From contig NZ_FPAQ01000010.1 in assembly GCF_900116405.1 (NCBI RefSeq), positions 28,000-91,999 on the forward strand: a stretch of 64,000 nucleotides of DNA. The letters are read 5' to 3'. This document shows, piece by piece, positions 47,294-59,559 of the stretch. Positions within the stretch are counted from its first letter, which is position 1. Each line of letters begins with the position of its first letter. This DNA is from Halomonas saccharevitans (lineage in GTDB: Bacteria; Pseudomonadota; Gammaproteobacteria; Pseudomonadales; Halomonadaceae). A program made the translations under genes and the position numbers. The notes beneath the pieces are model-generated. The model saw only the letters and a list, made by a program, of their open reading frames with translations, made no database searches and was not told the origin of the DNA.

Positions 47294-48169
47294 ATGAACG
47301 ACCAGATTCAGCGTTTTCTCTTCGAGCGCACCAACGTGCGCGGCGAGATCGTCACCCTCGAGCGCGCCTATGCCGAGGTGCTCGAGCGTCACGACTACCC
47401 GGGTTCGGTGAACCACCTGCTGGGCGAGTTGCTCTGTGCGGTGGCGCTGCTCACCGACACCGTCAAGCTCGACGGCACCCTTAGCATCGAGGTGCGCGGC
47501 CAGGGAGCGCTCTCTCTGCTGATGGCCGAATCCAATCCCGGCGGCGAGCTGCGCGCCATCGCCCGCCTGGACGAGGAGGCCGCGATTCCCGGCGACGCCG
47601 CTGATTTCCGCCAGCTGGTGGGCGAGGGGCAGATCGTGATCACCCTGGACCCCACCGATGGCCAGCGCTATCAGGGGATCGTGGCCCTGGAGCACGACAG
47701 CCTGGCGGGCTGCCTGGGCGCCTACTTCGCCCAGTCCGAGCAGCTGCCCACCCGGCTGTGGCTCTGCGCCGACGGAAAGCGGGCCGGCGGGCTCCTGCTG
47801 CAGCGCCTGCCCGACGAATCGCTCAACCAGGACGACGATGCCTGGGAGCGCACCGTGCACCTGGCCGAGACGCTCAAGAACGAGGAACTGCTGGGCCTCG
47901 AGCCGCTCGAGGTGCTGCGTCGGCTGTATCACGAGGAGGAAGTGCGGGTCTTCGATCCCAAGGCGCTCTACTTCGGCTGTACCTGCTCTCGAGAGCGTAT
48001 CGCCGGCGCCCTGCTGGGGCTGGGGGCGCAGGAGCTCCGCGAGGTGCTGGCCGAGCAGGGCGGCATCGAGACCCAGTGCCACTTCTGCCACACCCGCTAT
48101 CCGTTCACCGCCGCCGAGATCGAGGCGATGCTGGACGATCCCGAGGGAGCATCGCCCACGCTGCACTGA
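47294..48169 (+). CDS. hslO: Redox-regulated chaperone Hsp33
   Basis: A 291-residue cytosolic holdase switched on by oxidative unfolding. The zinc-binding redox switch is intact: CTCSRER and CHFCHTRY near the C-terminus (C-x-C ... C-x-x-C). [11 protein letters not shown] and [12 protein letters not shown] are the family N-terminus. ATG at 47294 chosen; an in-frame start at 47168 overlaps hslR and is unlikely. Confidence 0.96.
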   Translation: MNDQIQRFLFERTNVRGEIVTLERAYAEVLERHDYPGSVNHLLGELLCAVALLTDTVKLDGTLSIEVRGQGALSLLMAESNPGGELRAIARLDEEAAIPGDAADFRQLVGEGQIVITLDPTDGQRYQGIVALEHDSLAGCLGAYFAQSEQLPTRLWLCADGKRAGGLLLQRLPDESLNQDDDAWERTVHLAETLKNEELLGLEPLEVLRRLYHEEEVRVFDPKALYFGCTCSRERIAGALLGLGAQELREVLAEQGGIETQCHFCHTRYPFTAAEIEAMLDDPEGASPTLH

Positions 48170-48187
48170 ACAGGCGTCCGTCGGCGC

Positions 48188-48262
48188 ATTCCGTGCTGCG
48201 CTGCAGTACGGAATATTGGAGTGAGATGTAGTGAACGGCGCCGATGTAGTAGTAAAACTACA
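48188..48262 (+). promoter_or_regulatory. Two inverted repeats upstream of pckA
   Basis: ATTCCGT (48188-48194) pairs with ACGGAAT (48208-48214), 13-base centre. TGTAGT-N6-ACTACA (48245-48262) has the spacing of a TyrR-type box (TGTAAA-N6-TTTACA) but with different inner bases. A CATAAT box at 48308-48313 may be the -10 of pckA, so both lie upstream of it, as expected for regulator sites. Confidence 0.4.
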
Positions 48263-48447
48263 AGAACTCCGCCCAAGAACGGCGTTTCCTGGCGGCCGGC
48301 TTTTTGCCATAATGACGCCGATTTTCCGGTTCGATCGTCCAGCGAACAGACGGGCACACCCCGCACGCGGCGATCTGGCACGACCCACGTTGCGTCACCG
48401 ACGCCCGGCACACGAGAGAGAAGCGGCCGCAAGGCCCAGGAAATGAC

Positions 48448-50016
48448 ATGACCACGACTCAAGCCGCCCCCCAGCAAGCCGCCACTTCCCACGTCAACCT
48501 CAGCAGCGCCGAGCTGATCGAGCGGGCGGTGGCCAGCGGGGAAGGTCGCCTGGCCGCCAACGGTGCCCTGGTGGTGAATACCGGCGCGCGCACCGGTCGC
48601 TCCCCCAAGGATCGCTACATCGTCGACGAGCCGAGCACCAGCGGTCAGATCGACTGGGGCAGCGTCAACCGCCCCTTCCCGGCGGAGCGTTTCGATGCGC
48701 TCTGGACTCGCGTCGAAGAGTACCTGGGCAGCGGCGAGTCCTATGTCTCCGAGCTGCACGTGGGCAGCGATCCGGTCCACCATCTGCCGGTGCGCGTCAC
48801 CACCGAGACCGCCTGGCACAACCTGTTCGGCCGCACCATGTTCGTGCGCCCCGAGGCCTTCAATCCCTCGGCCAAGGACGAGTGGACCATCCTCAACGCC
48901 CCCTTCTTCGTATGCGACCCGGCACGGGACGGCACCAACTCCGAGGGCTGCGTGATCCTCAACTTCGCCCAGAAGAAGGTGCTGATCGCCGGCATGCGCT
49001 ACGCCGGTGAGATGAAGAAGGCGATGTTCTCGGTGCTTAACTTCCTGCTGCCGGCCGCCGACGTGCTGCCGATGCACTGCTCCGCCAACGTGGGCGAGGA
49101 CGGCAACACCACGCTGTTCTTTGGCCTCTCCGGCACCGGCAAGACCACCCTGTCCGCCGATCCGGCGCGTTTCCTGATCGGCGATGACGAGCACGGCTGG
49201 GGCCCGGGCACCGTCTTCAACTTCGAGGGCGGCTGCTATGCCAAGTGCATCGACCTCTCCGAGAAGAACGAGCCGATCATCTGGAACGCCATCAAGTTCG
49301 GCACCGTGCTGGAGAACGTGGTCCTCGACGACCGTCGCCAGCCGGACTTCGCCGACGACAGCCTGACCCAGAACTCCCGCGCCGCCTACCCGCTGGAGCA
49401 CGTCGAGAAGCGCGTGGCCGAGAACCGCGCCGACGAGCCCAACGCCATCGTCTTCCTGACCTGCGACATGAGCGGCGTGCTGCCACCGGTCTCCGTGCTC
49501 TCCAAGGAAGCCGCGGCCTACCACTTCCTCTCCGGCTACACCGCCAAGGTCGGCTCCACCGAGGTCGGCTCCTCGGCCGGCCTCGAGGCGACCTTCTCCA
49601 CCTGCTTTGGCGCGCCGTTCTTCCCGCGCCCGGCACGCGAGTACGCCGATCTGCTGATCCGCCGCGTGGCCGAGCAGGATGCCCAGGTCTACCTGGTCAA
49701 CACCGGCTGGACCGGCGGCGCCTACGGCGAGGGCGGCGCGCGCTTCTCCATTCCGACCACCCGCGCCATCATCAGCGCCATCCAGTCCGGCGTGCTACGC
49801 GACGTCGAGACGCGCATGGTCGAGGGCCTGAACCTGGCCGTGCCTACCGCCGTGCCGGGCGTCGACTCCAGCCTGCTCGACCCGCGTGAGACCTGGGAAG
49901 ATCAGGCCGCCTACGATCGCCACCTGGGCGAACTGGTCGCCAAGTTCGTCGACAACTTCAAGAAGTTCGACGGCGTCAACGAGGCCATCGTCAAGGCCGG
50001 CCCCAGCCTGATCTGA
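48448..50016 (+). CDS. pckA: Phosphoenolpyruvate carboxykinase (ATP)
   Basis: A 522-residue gluconeogenic enzyme converting oxaloacetate to PEP with [14 protein letters not shown], the P-loop [14 protein letters not shown] (Lys232), [29 protein letters not shown] and [11 protein letters not shown] are present. ATG at 48448. Placement after hslR-hslO is conserved in gammaproteobacteria. Terminated by the hairpin at 50057. Confidence 0.98.
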   Translation: MTTTQAAPQQAATSHVNLSSAELIERAVASGEGRLAANGALVVNTGARTGRSPKDRYIVDEPSTSGQIDWGSVNRPFPAERFDALWTRVEEYLGSGESYVSELHVGSDPVHHLPVRVTTETAWHNLFGRTMFVRPEAFNPSAKDEWTILNAPFFVCDPARDGTNSEGCVILNFAQKKVLIAGMRYAGEMKKAMFSVLNFLLPAADVLPMHCSANVGEDGNTTLFFGLSGTGKTTLSADPARFLIGDDEHGWGPGTVFNFEGGCYAKCIDLSEKNEPIIWNAIKFGTVLENVVLDDRRQPDFADDSLTQNSRAAYPLEHVEKRVAENRADEPNAIVFLTCDMSGVLPPVSVLSKEAAAYHFLSGYTAKVGSTEVGSSAGLEATFSTCFGAPFFPRPAREYADLLIRRVAEQDAQVYLVNTGWTGGAYGEGGARFSIPTTRAIISAIQSGVLRDVETRMVEGLNLAVPTAVPGVDSSLLDPRETWEDQAAYDRHLGELVAKFVDNFKKFDGVNEAIVKAGPSLI

Positions 50017-50056
50017 CGGCCGACCATCGCGAACCGTTGGCCTGGCCGGCGGTCTG

Positions 50057-50088
50057 AAGGGGGAAGGGCACAAGTCCTTCCCCCTTTT
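50057..50088 (+). terminator. Intrinsic terminator of pckA
   Basis: AAGGGGGAAGG / CCTTCCCCCTT, 11-bp stem, 8-base loop, TTTT at the 3' side. Confidence 0.92.
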
Positions 50089-50109
50089 CGTAGCCAGACG
50101 GAGACCCAC

Positions 50110-50607
50110 ATGAAGCGACGTCAATTCCTCGGACTGGTCGGTGCAGGCGGCATCGCGAGCCTGGTGCCCGGCTTTGCACTGGCGCGTCCCAAGCCCGACC
50201 TCACCCGCGCCGACGACATCGAGGTGCTGGAGCTCTCCGAGGCCGAGTGGCGTGAGCGGCTGAGCGACGCCCGCTTCGAGATTCTGCGCGAGGCGGGCAC
50301 CGAGCCGGCCTACTCGAGCCCGCTCGACAAGGAGACCCGCCAGGGCGAGTACCGCTGCGCCGGCTGCGAGCTGCTGCTATTTACCAGCGACATGAAGTAT
50401 GACTCCGGCACCGGCTGGCCGAGCTTCTTCGAGCATGTCGAGGGCCACCTGCTGACCAGCGTCGACTATTTCCTGGTCTTCCCGCGCACCGAATACCACT
50501 GCGCTCGCTGCGGCGGCCACCAGGGCCACATCTTCGAGGACGGCCCCGAGCCGACGGGCCTGCGCTGGTGCAACAACGGCCTGGCGCTGCGATTCGTCCC
50601 CGCCTGA
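50110..50607 (+). CDS. msrB: Peptide methionine (R)-S-oxide reductase with Tat signal
   Basis: A 165-residue MsrB. The N-terminus MKRRQFLGLVGAGGIASLVPG is a twin-arginine signal (RRQFLG), so the enzyme is predicted to be exported folded. The catalytic domain has zinc pairs CAGC and CARC, GTGWPSFFEHVEG, and the active-site region LRWCNNGLALRF with the catalytic Cys (usual family form RYCINSASLRF). An exported MsrB without a MsrA partner nearby is less common than the cytosolic form. Confidence 0.92.
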   Translation: MKRRQFLGLVGAGGIASLVPGFALARPKPDLTRADDIEVLELSEAEWRERLSDARFEILREAGTEPAYSSPLDKETRQGEYRCAGCELLLFTSDMKYDSGTGWPSFFEHVEGHLLTSVDYFLVFPRTEYHCARCGGHQGHIFEDGPEPTGLRWCNNGLALRFVPA

Positions 50608-50663
50608 ATCTCGAGTGTGATACCTTGTCGTGATCGTCTGGACGTTTGATTGCCAAGGATTTC

Positions 50664-53012
<2,349 letters not shown>

Positions 53013-53070
53013 GCGTGACGCGCCGCTGCCCTTGAAGCGACATGCGGCGGCGCCCTAATCTGATGCTTGT

Positions 53071-53096
53071 CGGGCGCCCAGGCGCCCGCTTTTTTC
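53071..53096 (+). terminator. Intrinsic terminator of tex
   Basis: CGGGCGC-CCAG-GCGCCCG, 7-bp stem, followed by C and six T (53090-53095). It sits 16 bases before the gshA start codon. Confidence 0.8.
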
Positions 53097-53111
53097 CATA
53101 TGGTGACCAAC

Positions 53112-54734
53112 TTGTCCGAATCGCTTATCGCCCGCGTCGATCGACTCAAGGGGCTGGCCGACCAGGGGCGCGTCGGCCGACTGCGTCGCGGCATCGAAAA
53201 GGAGGGGCTGCGCGTCGACGGCGAGGGGCGCATCGCCGCCACGCCGCATCCGGCCGCCCTGGGGTCCAAGCTGACCCATCCGCACATCACCACCGACTAC
53301 TCCGAGGCGCTGCTGGAGTACATCACGCCGGTCTACTGTCGGCCGGGCGATGCCATGGCCTTCCTCGCCGACCTGCACCGCTTCAGCTACCGCCACCTGG
53401 GCGCTGAGCTGATTTGGCCGGCCAGCATGCCGGCGCGACTCGACGGCAACGACAGCGTGCCCATCGCCGACTACGGCGACTCCAACATCGGCGTGATGAA
53501 GACCGTCTATCGCAAGGGGCTGGACCTGCGCTACGGGCGGATCATGCAGTCCATCGCCGGGGTGCACTACAACGTCTCGCTGCCCGATGATCTCTGGCAG
53601 CTGCTGCGCGAGCTCGAGGGCAACACCGACACGTCTCTCGAGGACTACCGCTCGGCGCGCTACTTCGGCCTGATCCGCAACTTCCGTCGCCACAGCTGGC
53701 TGCTGCTCTACCTGTTCGGCGCCTCGCCGGCGCTCGATCGCAGCTTCCTCCCGGACGGCCGGGTGCCCGAGAAGCTCGCGCCCCATGGCGAGAGCACCCT
53801 GGTGTCGCGCCATGCCACCAGCCTGCGCATGTCGGATCTGGGCTACCAGAACAAGGTCCAGGAGCAGCTCAAGATCTGCTTCAACTCGCTCTCCAACTAC
53901 GTCAACACCCTGCGTCACGCCATCGCCACCCCGTGGCAGGATTACCGGCGGCTGGGCGTGGACGAGGGTGGCGAGTGGCGCCAGCTCAACGCCAACATCC
54001 TGCAGATCGAGAACGAGTACTACAGCGATATCCGCCCCAAGCGGGTGGCGCGCCACGACGAGACCCCCAGCCAGGCGCTGGAGGCCCGCGGGGTCGAGTA
54101 CATCGAGGTGCGCTGCCTGGACCTCAATCCCTTCCTGCCGCTGGGCGTCGACGAGACCCAGATCCGCTTCCTCGACACCTTCCTGATGTGGTGCCTGCTC
54201 AGCGAGAGCCCGTGGATCCCCGACGACGAGTGCGATCGGCTGGACGACAACCGTCGCCTGGTGGTCGAGCGCGGCCGGGACCCGGCCCTGCGCCTGCTTC
54301 AGGACGGCCGGCATCGCTCCATCGCCGACTGGGGCGGAGAAATACTCGCCGAGATGGTCCCGGTGGCCGAGCTGCTCGACCGGCTGGAGGAGGGCGAGCC
54401 CCACGGCGAGGCCCTGGCCGCCCTGACGCCGCTGCTGGAGGATCCGGCCCTGACGCCCTCCGGGCGGCTGCTGGCTCGTCTCGAGTCGACCGGCGAGTCC
54501 TTCCTCGAGGCCATGCTCGGCCTCGCTCGTGAACAGGCCGAGGGCTTTCGCGATACTCCCATGGACCCGGCCCGGGAGGCCCTGTTCGACGAACTGGTGG
54601 CGAGTTCCCGCGACCAGCAGGCGGACCTCGAGGCCGCTGACGAGGAGGACTTCGATACCTTCCTGGCCCGCTACTTCGAGCGCGCCCGCGAGGTCCGAAG
54701 CGTCACCCCCCTGCAGGCGGGGGAGCGCTCATGA
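53112..54734 (+). CDS. gshA: Glutamate-cysteine ligase
   Basis: About 540-residue first enzyme of glutathione synthesis. [64 protein letters not shown] and [17 protein letters not shown] are family blocks. I take TTG at 53112 ([13 protein letters not shown]) because GGTGA at 53102-53106 is a good ribosome-binding site for it; an ATG at 53100 has none and would lie four bases from the tex terminator T-run. Coupled to dsbB by an ATGA overlap. Confidence 0.93.
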   Translation: MSESLIARVDRLKGLADQGRVGRLRRGIEKEGLRVDGEGRIAATPHPAALGSKLTHPHITTDYSEALLEYITPVYCRPGDAMAFLADLHRFSYRHLGAELIWPASMPARLDGNDSVPIADYGDSNIGVMKTVYRKGLDLRYGRIMQSIAGVHYNVSLPDDLWQLLRELEGNTDTSLEDYRSARYFGLIRNFRRHSWLLLYLFGASPALDRSFLPDGRVPEKLAPHGESTLVSRHATSLRMSDLGYQNKVQEQLKICFNSLSNYVNTLRHAIATPWQDYRRLGVDEGGEWRQLNANILQIENEYYSDIRPKRVARHDETPSQALEARGVEYIEVRCLDLNPFLPLGVDETQIRFLDTFLMWCLLSESPWIPDDECDRLDDNRRLVVERGRDPALRLLQDGRHRSIADWGGEILAEMVPVAELLDRLEEGEPHGEALAALTPLLEDPALTPSGRLLARLESTGESFLEAMLGLAREQAEGFRDTPMDPAREALFDELVASSRDQQADLEAADEEDFDTFLARYFERAREVRSVTPLQAGERS

Positions 54735-55267
54735 TCGACGATCTGCGGCGCCTGGACGTGCGCGCCTGGAGTCTCGCCGGGCTCGCCTTCTGCGTGCTGA
54801 TGATGGGCGTGGCCCTCGCGCTCGAACATGTCGTCGGCCTGGAGCCCTGCCCGCTCTGCATCCTCCAGCGCCTCGCGGTGCTGGCCGCCGCCGCGGTGTT
54901 CCTGGTGGCTGCGATCCACAACCCCGTCGGGCGGCTGGGGGCGGTGCTCTACGGCCTGCTGTCGCTTGCCGCCGTGGGCGGCGGCATCGCCGTGGCGGGG
55001 CGTCATCTGTGGCTGCAGTCGCTGCCGGCGGACCAGGTGCCGAGCTGCGGCCCGGGGCTCGACTACATGATGGAGATCCTGCCCTGGCAGCAGGTGCTGT
55101 CCCAGGTGCTTTCCGGTTCCGGGGAGTGCGCCGAGATCGGCATCCGGGTGCTGGGCCTCTCGCTGCCCGGCTGGACCCTGGTCGGCTTTCTGATCCTCGC
55201 GCTGGTCCCGCTGGGCCTGCTGCTCGCGGCCAACCGGACGCGTGGCGGCTACCACTGGGCCGGCTAG
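54731..55267 (+). CDS. dsbB: Disulfide bond formation protein B
   Basis: A 178-residue, four-helix inner-membrane protein that reoxidises DsbA using quinone. First cysteine pair CPLC (residues 38-41 region, [11 protein letters not shown]), second pair SCGPG ... GECAE in the second periplasmic loop. It overlaps gshA by four bases, joining glutathione synthesis and disulfide formation in one transcript. Confidence 0.95.
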   Translation: MIDDLRRLDVRAWSLAGLAFCVLMMGVALALEHVVGLEPCPLCILQRLAVLAAAAVFLVAAIHNPVGRLGAVLYGLLSLAAVGGGIAVAGRHLWLQSLPADQVPSCGPGLDYMMEILPWQQVLSQVLSGSGECAEIGIRVLGLSLPGWTLVGFLILALVPLGLLLAANRTRGGYHWAG

Positions 55268-55276
55268 GCGATCCGC

Positions 55277-56125
55277 GTGAGCGTCCGCCATCCGGCGACC
55301 CGGGAGGAGATCGACCGGGCCTACGACCCCATGCGGGGCCGCGATGGCGAGGCCCTGATCGCCGACTGGCGCTCGCGCAGCGCCCGGTCGCGCGAGCGCC
55401 TGCGCCTGATCCCCGACGTGGCCTACGGGCCGACGCTGGCCGAGCGCATGGACGTCTTCCCCGGCAGTGAGCCGGGCGGCCCGGTGCACCTGTTCTTGCA
55501 TGGCGGCTATTGGCGCGCGCTGAGCCACGACGAGTTCGGCTTCGTCGCCGACGGCCTGGTGGCCGCGGGCATCAGCGTGGCGGTGGTCAACTACGCGCTC
55601 TGTCCCGAGGTGCGCTTCGGTGAAATCGTCCGCCAGAGCCGCGCGGCGGTGGCGTGGATGCATCGCCACGGCGCCTCGCTCGGCGTGGACCCGGGCCGGC
55701 TCAGCGTCTCCGGCCACTCCGCGGGCGGGCACCTCTGCGCCATGCTGCTCGCCACCCGCTGGGAGGAGGAGTACGGCCTGCCCCGCGACCTGATCCGCGG
55801 GGCGCTGTCGATCAGCGGCCTCTACGACCTCGCCCCCTTTCCCCGCTCCTGGCTGCAGCCCAAGCTCCGGCTCACCGACCGCGACGTGATCGACTATAGC
55901 CCCGTGCGCCAGCCGTGCCGATCACCGGCCAGAGTGAAGCTGGTCGCCGGGGGCGAGGAGCCCGAGGCGTTCGCCGGCCAGATGGCAGCCCAGGCCGCGC
56001 ACCTGCGCGGGCAGGGATGCGCGGTCGACAGCGCGCTGCTGCCCGGCGACGATCACTTCTCGATCCTCGATCACTATCGCCCCGGCGGGCGCTTAGTCGA
56101 CGAGATCGTCGCCTTCCATCGCTGA
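55277..56125 (+). CDS. Alpha/beta hydrolase, arylformamidase-like
   Basis: A 282-residue esterase/formamidase. The oxyanion motif HGGYW (LFLHGGYWRALSHDEFG) and nucleophile elbow SVSGHSAGGHL are those of kynurenine formamidase-type hydrolases; Asp and His complete the triad, with His in GDDHFSILDHY. GTG at 55277, nine bases after the dsbB stop. No kynurenine pathway gene is nearby, so substrate is open. Confidence 0.85.
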   Translation: MSVRHPATREEIDRAYDPMRGRDGEALIADWRSRSARSRERLRLIPDVAYGPTLAERMDVFPGSEPGGPVHLFLHGGYWRALSHDEFGFVADGLVAAGISVAVVNYALCPEVRFGEIVRQSRAAVAWMHRHGASLGVDPGRLSVSGHSAGGHLCAMLLATRWEEEYGLPRDLIRGALSISGLYDLAPFPRSWLQPKLRLTDRDVIDYSPVRQPCRSPARVKLVAGGEEPEAFAGQMAAQAAHLRGQGCAVDSALLPGDDHFSILDHYRPGGRLVDEIVAFHR

Positions 56126-56136
56126 TGGCGCGCGGT

Positions 56137-56817
56137 CTACACCCCCAGGTAGCGCGCGCGCAGCGACTCGTCCAAGGCCTCCGGCCGGCCCGTCCAGGCC
56201 GTGCGGCCCTTCTCCAGGATGGTGCAGCGGTCGGCCACCGGCAGCAGCTCGCCGAGCGACTTGTCGACGATCAGGATCGACTGACCCTCGGCCTTGAGCC
56301 GGCGTAGCGCCGACCAGATCTCCTGGCGGATCACCGGGGCCAGGCCCTCGGTGGCCTCGTCGAGCACCAGCAGGCGGGGGTTGGTCATCAGCGCCCGGCC
56401 GATGGCGAGCATCTGCTGCTCGCCGCCGGACAGGGTGTCGGCCATCTGCGCTCGCCGCTCGGCCAGCCGCGGGAAGAGCGCCTCGACGCCTGCCTGGTCC
56501 CAGGGCCCGGGTCGGGCGGTGGCGACGAGGTTCTCGCGCACCGAGAGGTTGGGAAAGCAGCGGCGCCCCTCCGGCACCAGCCCCAGGCCGCGTCGGGCGA
56601 TGCGAAAGGCCGGCAGGCGTCGCATGTCCCGCCCCTCGAACTCGATGCGGCCTCGTCGCGCTGGGGTCAGGCCGAAGAGCGAGCGGATGGTGGTGGTCTT
56701 GCCCATGCCGTTGCGGCCCATCAGCGCCACCATCTCGCCGGCCTCGACGTGGAGGCTGACGCCGAACAGCGCCTGGGACGGCCCGTAGCAGGTCTCGAGG
56801 TCGGTGATCGTGAGCAT
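56137..56817 (-). CDS. livF: Branched-chain-type ABC transporter ATPase LivF
   Basis: A 226-residue ATPase. TDLETCYGPSQALFGVSL, Walker A GRNGMGKTT (LivF type, with Met), GLVPEGRRCFPNLSVRENL, LSGGEQQMLAIGRALM, LLVLDEATEGLAPV. It is the last gene of the minus-strand importer and lies one base after livG. Confidence 0.92.
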   Translation of the reverse strand: MLTITDLETCYGPSQALFGVSLHVEAGEMVALMGRNGMGKTTTIRSLFGLTPARRGRIEFEGRDMRRLPAFRIARRGLGLVPEGRRCFPNLSVRENLVATARPGPWDQAGVEALFPRLAERRAQMADTLSGGEQQMLAIGRALMTNPRLLVLDEATEGLAPVIRQEIWSALRRLKAEGQSILIVDKSLGELLPVADRCTILEKGRTAWTGRPEALDESLRARYLGV

Positions 56818-56818
56818 C

Positions 56819-57562
56819 TCAGTCTCCCAGGTAGGCCGCCTGCACGCGCGGGTCGCGGCGGATGGCCTCGACGTCGCCGTGGGCGATGACGCGGCCGTCG
56901 ACCAGCACGGAGAGCCGGTCCGCCAGCCGGAAGACCGCGTCCATGTCGTGCTCGATCAGCAGGATGGGCACCTCGCGCTTGAGGGTCTCGAGTAGCTCGG
57001 TGAGCCGCGCCGAGCCCTCGGGCCCGAGGCCGGCCATCGGCTCGTCGAGCAGCAGCGCGCGGGGCTCGAGCACCAGCGCACAGGCCACCTCCACCTGGCG
57101 GCGCTCGCCATGGGAGAGCGCCGCGACCGGGGTGTCGGCGCGGTGGCCCAGGTGCACCCGTTCGAGCGCCTCGCGGGCGGGGGCCAGCAGGAGAGCATCG
57201 CGGGCGACCGGCCGCCAGAAGCGGAAGCTGTGGCCCGCCCGCGCCTGGGCGCCGATCATCACGTTGCGCAGGGCGCTGAGCGGCTCGGCCAGCGACGAGA
57301 CCTGGAAGCTCCGACCCAGGCCGAGGCGGGCCCGCGCGGCGACGCCCAGGCCGGTGATGTCGCGCCCCGCGAGGCGAATGCGCCCCGCGTCGGGCCTGAG
57401 GCTGCCGGCGATCTGGGCGATCAGGGTCGACTTGCCGGCCCCGTTGGGGCCGATCAAGGCATGGATCTCGCCGGCGCGCAGCGTCAGCGAGACATCATGG
57501 GTGGCCTGAAGGGCGCCGAAGCGCTTGTGCAGGCCCTCGATCGACAGCACCGTCTCAGCCAT
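56819..57562 (-). CDS. livG: Branched-chain-type ABC transporter ATPase LivG
   Basis: A 247-residue ATPase. LHKRFGALQATHDVSLTLRAGEIHALIGPNGAGKST (key parts: KRFGALQA and GPNGAGKST), LGRSFQ, LSHGERRQVEVACAL (LivG-type signature), LLLDEPMAGLGPE. It overlaps livM by eight bases. Confidence 0.92.
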   Translation of the reverse strand: MAETVLSIEGLHKRFGALQATHDVSLTLRAGEIHALIGPNGAGKSTLIAQIAGSLRPDAGRIRLAGRDITGLGVAARARLGLGRSFQVSSLAEPLSALRNVMIGAQARAGHSFRFWRPVARDALLLAPAREALERVHLGHRADTPVAALSHGERRQVEVACALVLEPRALLLDEPMAGLGPEGSARLTELLETLKREVPILLIEHDMDAVFRLADRLSVLVDGRVIAHGDVEAIRRDPRVQAAYLGD

Positions 57563-58586
57563 GCGGCGTCCCCCCGGCGAGCCAGCCGATCACGCCCTGC
57601 CGGGCGAAGAGCACCACGCCGAGCAGCACCAGGCCGAGGAAGAAGAGCCAGTATTCGGTCAGCCCGCCCAGCAGGGTTTCCATCAGCACGTAGACGATGG
57701 CGCCGGCCAGCGGCCCGAAGAGGCGACCGACCCCGCCGAGGATGACGATCACCATCAGCTCGCCGGAGAAATGCCAGCTGAGCATGGCGGGGCTGACGAA
57801 GCCGTTGAGGTCGGCGTAGAGGGCGCCGGCGAGCCCGGTGATCATGGCCGAGATGACGAAGGCCGTGAGGCGGATGGGGTAGGGCGAGATGCCGGCGGTC
57901 GCCAGGCGCGTCTCGTTGAGCCGCGCCATGGTCAGGGCGGCGCCGAAGCGCGACCCCATCAGCCGCGCGGTGATCGCCATGGCGGCAAGCAGCAGGGCGA
58001 AGCAGACCAGGAAGAAGCTCAGCGGATCCTGGCTGTCGATCAGCGGCAGGCCGTTGCGCAGGTAGATCGGCAGGCCGTCCTGGCCGCCGTAGCTCGGCCA
58101 GGAGTTGGCGAAGTAGTAGACCATCTGGGCGAAGGCCAGGGTGATCATGATGAAGTAGACCCCGGAGGTACGCAGCGAGACGGCGCCGATGGCGAGCGCC
58201 AGCAGGCCGCAGGCGAGTAGCGCCACCGCCCATATCACCAGCATGTCGTCGCTGCCGGGCAGGCCCATCAGCAGGCTGCCGTCGAAGGCGTGATAGGCAC
58301 TGATGCCCGCCACGTAGCCGCCCACGCCGAAGTAGGCGGCATGCCCGAAGCTGATCATGCCGCCATGGCCGAGCGCCAGGTTGAGCCCCACCCCCGCCAT
58401 CGCCACCAGCACGATGCGGGTGGCCAGGTTGACGTAGTAGGCTTCGCCCAGCAGATGGGCCACTAGCGGAGCCAGCAGGGTCAGCGTCAGCAGAGCGACG
58501 TGGACCAGCCCCTGGCGGCCGAGGCGGGGGGCGCCCATGGGAGCGGCGGCGGTGTCGTGGGGACGCTCGGTCGAGTGCTCAGTCAT
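57555..58586 (-). CDS. livM: Branched-chain-type ABC transporter permease LivM
   Basis: A 343-residue inner-membrane permease with about ten hydrophobic segments. LALGHGGMISFGHAAYFGVGGYVA (part: GHGGMISFGHAAYFG) and GGVGRLFGPLAGAIV are LivM-type family blocks. It overlaps livG and livH by eight bases each. Confidence 0.92.
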   Translation of the reverse strand: MTEHSTERPHDTAAAPMGAPRLGRQGLVHVALLTLTLLAPLVAHLLGEAYYVNLATRIVLVAMAGVGLNLALGHGGMISFGHAAYFGVGGYVAGISAYHAFDGSLLMGLPGSDDMLVIWAVALLACGLLALAIGAVSLRTSGVYFIMITLAFAQMVYYFANSWPSYGGQDGLPIYLRNGLPLIDSQDPLSFFLVCFALLLAAMAITARLMGSRFGAALTMARLNETRLATAGISPYPIRLTAFVISAMITGLAGALYADLNGFVSPAMLSWHFSGELMVIVILGGVGRLFGPLAGAIVYVLMETLLGGLTEYWLFFLGLVLLGVVLFARQGVIGWLAGGTPHG

Positions 58587-59499
58587 GGGCGGCGAAGAGT
58601 CCCTGCGGCTTGAAGGCGAGGATGACGGCCATGAGGATGTAGATCAGCATGGCGGCGAGGGCGGTGCCCACCCCGGCGGCCTCGGAGGGGCTCATGAAGA
58701 GGCCGAACAGCGCCGGCAGGAAGATGCGTCCCAGGGTATCCACCACGCCGACCAGGATCGCCCCCAGCAGCGCGCCCTTGATGGAGCCGATGCCGCCGAT
58801 CACGATCACCACGAAGGCCAGGATCAGCACCGGCTCGCCCATGCCCACCTGCACCGATTGCAGCGCCCCCACCAGGGAGCCGGCGAGCCCCGCTAGGGCG
58901 GCTCCCAGGGCGAACACCAGGGTGTAGAGCCGGCGGATGTCGATGCCCAGGGCGCCGATCATCTCGCGATCGCTCTCGCCGGCGCGGATGCGCATGCCCA
59001 GGCGCGTGCGCGAGATCAGCAGGTAGAGGCCGGCGGCGATGAGCACCCCCACGGCGATGATCATCAGCCGATAGACCGGATAGCGGGCGCCGCCGGGCAG
59101 GGCCACCGAGCCCGCAAGCCATTCCGGCGGGCTGAGCCAGAGCGGCGAGGAGCCGAACAGCCAGCGCGTGCCCTCGGAGAAGATCAGGATCAGCGCGAAG
59201 GTGGCGAGCACCTGATCCAGGTGCGAACGGTGATAGAGGCGACGTATCACCAGCAGCTCCACCACGGCGCCCGCGGCGGCGGCCGCGAGGCTGCCGGCGG
59301 CTAGGCCCAGCAGGAAGGAGCCGGTCGAGGCGGTAGTGAGGGCGGTCACGTAGGCGCCGACCATGTAGAAGGAGCCGTGGGCCAGGTTGATCAGCCCCAT
59401 GACGCCGAACACCAGCGTCAGGCCGCTGGCCATCAGGAACAGCATGGTGCCGAGCTGCAGGCCGTTGATGAGTTGCTCGATCAGCAGGGTCGCGCTCAC
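58579..59499 (-). CDS. livH: Branched-chain-type ABC transporter permease LivH
   Basis: A 306-residue permease: INGLQLGTMLFLMASGLTLVFGVMGLINLAHGSFYMVGAY (key parts GLINLAHGSFYM, LVFGVMG), and VVIVIGGIGSIKGALLGAILVG. Eight to nine hydrophobic helices. It lies 60 bases after the substrate-binding protein gene. Confidence 0.93.
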   Translation of the reverse strand: MSATLLIEQLINGLQLGTMLFLMASGLTLVFGVMGLINLAHGSFYMVGAYVTALTTASTGSFLLGLAAGSLAAAAAGAVVELLVIRRLYHRSHLDQVLATFALILIFSEGTRWLFGSSPLWLSPPEWLAGSVALPGGARYPVYRLMIIAVGVLIAAGLYLLISRTRLGMRIRAGESDREMIGALGIDIRRLYTLVFALGAALAGLAGSLVGALQSVQVGMGEPVLILAFVVIVIGGIGSIKGALLGAILVGVVDTLGRIFLPALFGLFMSPSEAAGVGTALAAMLIYILMAVILAFKPQGLFAAHD

Positions 59500-59559
59500 G
59501 TCAAAAGGTCCAGGGTCGGGAAGCGGGGGAGCCGGGCCGCGAGCGGCCCGGGGGCGGGA

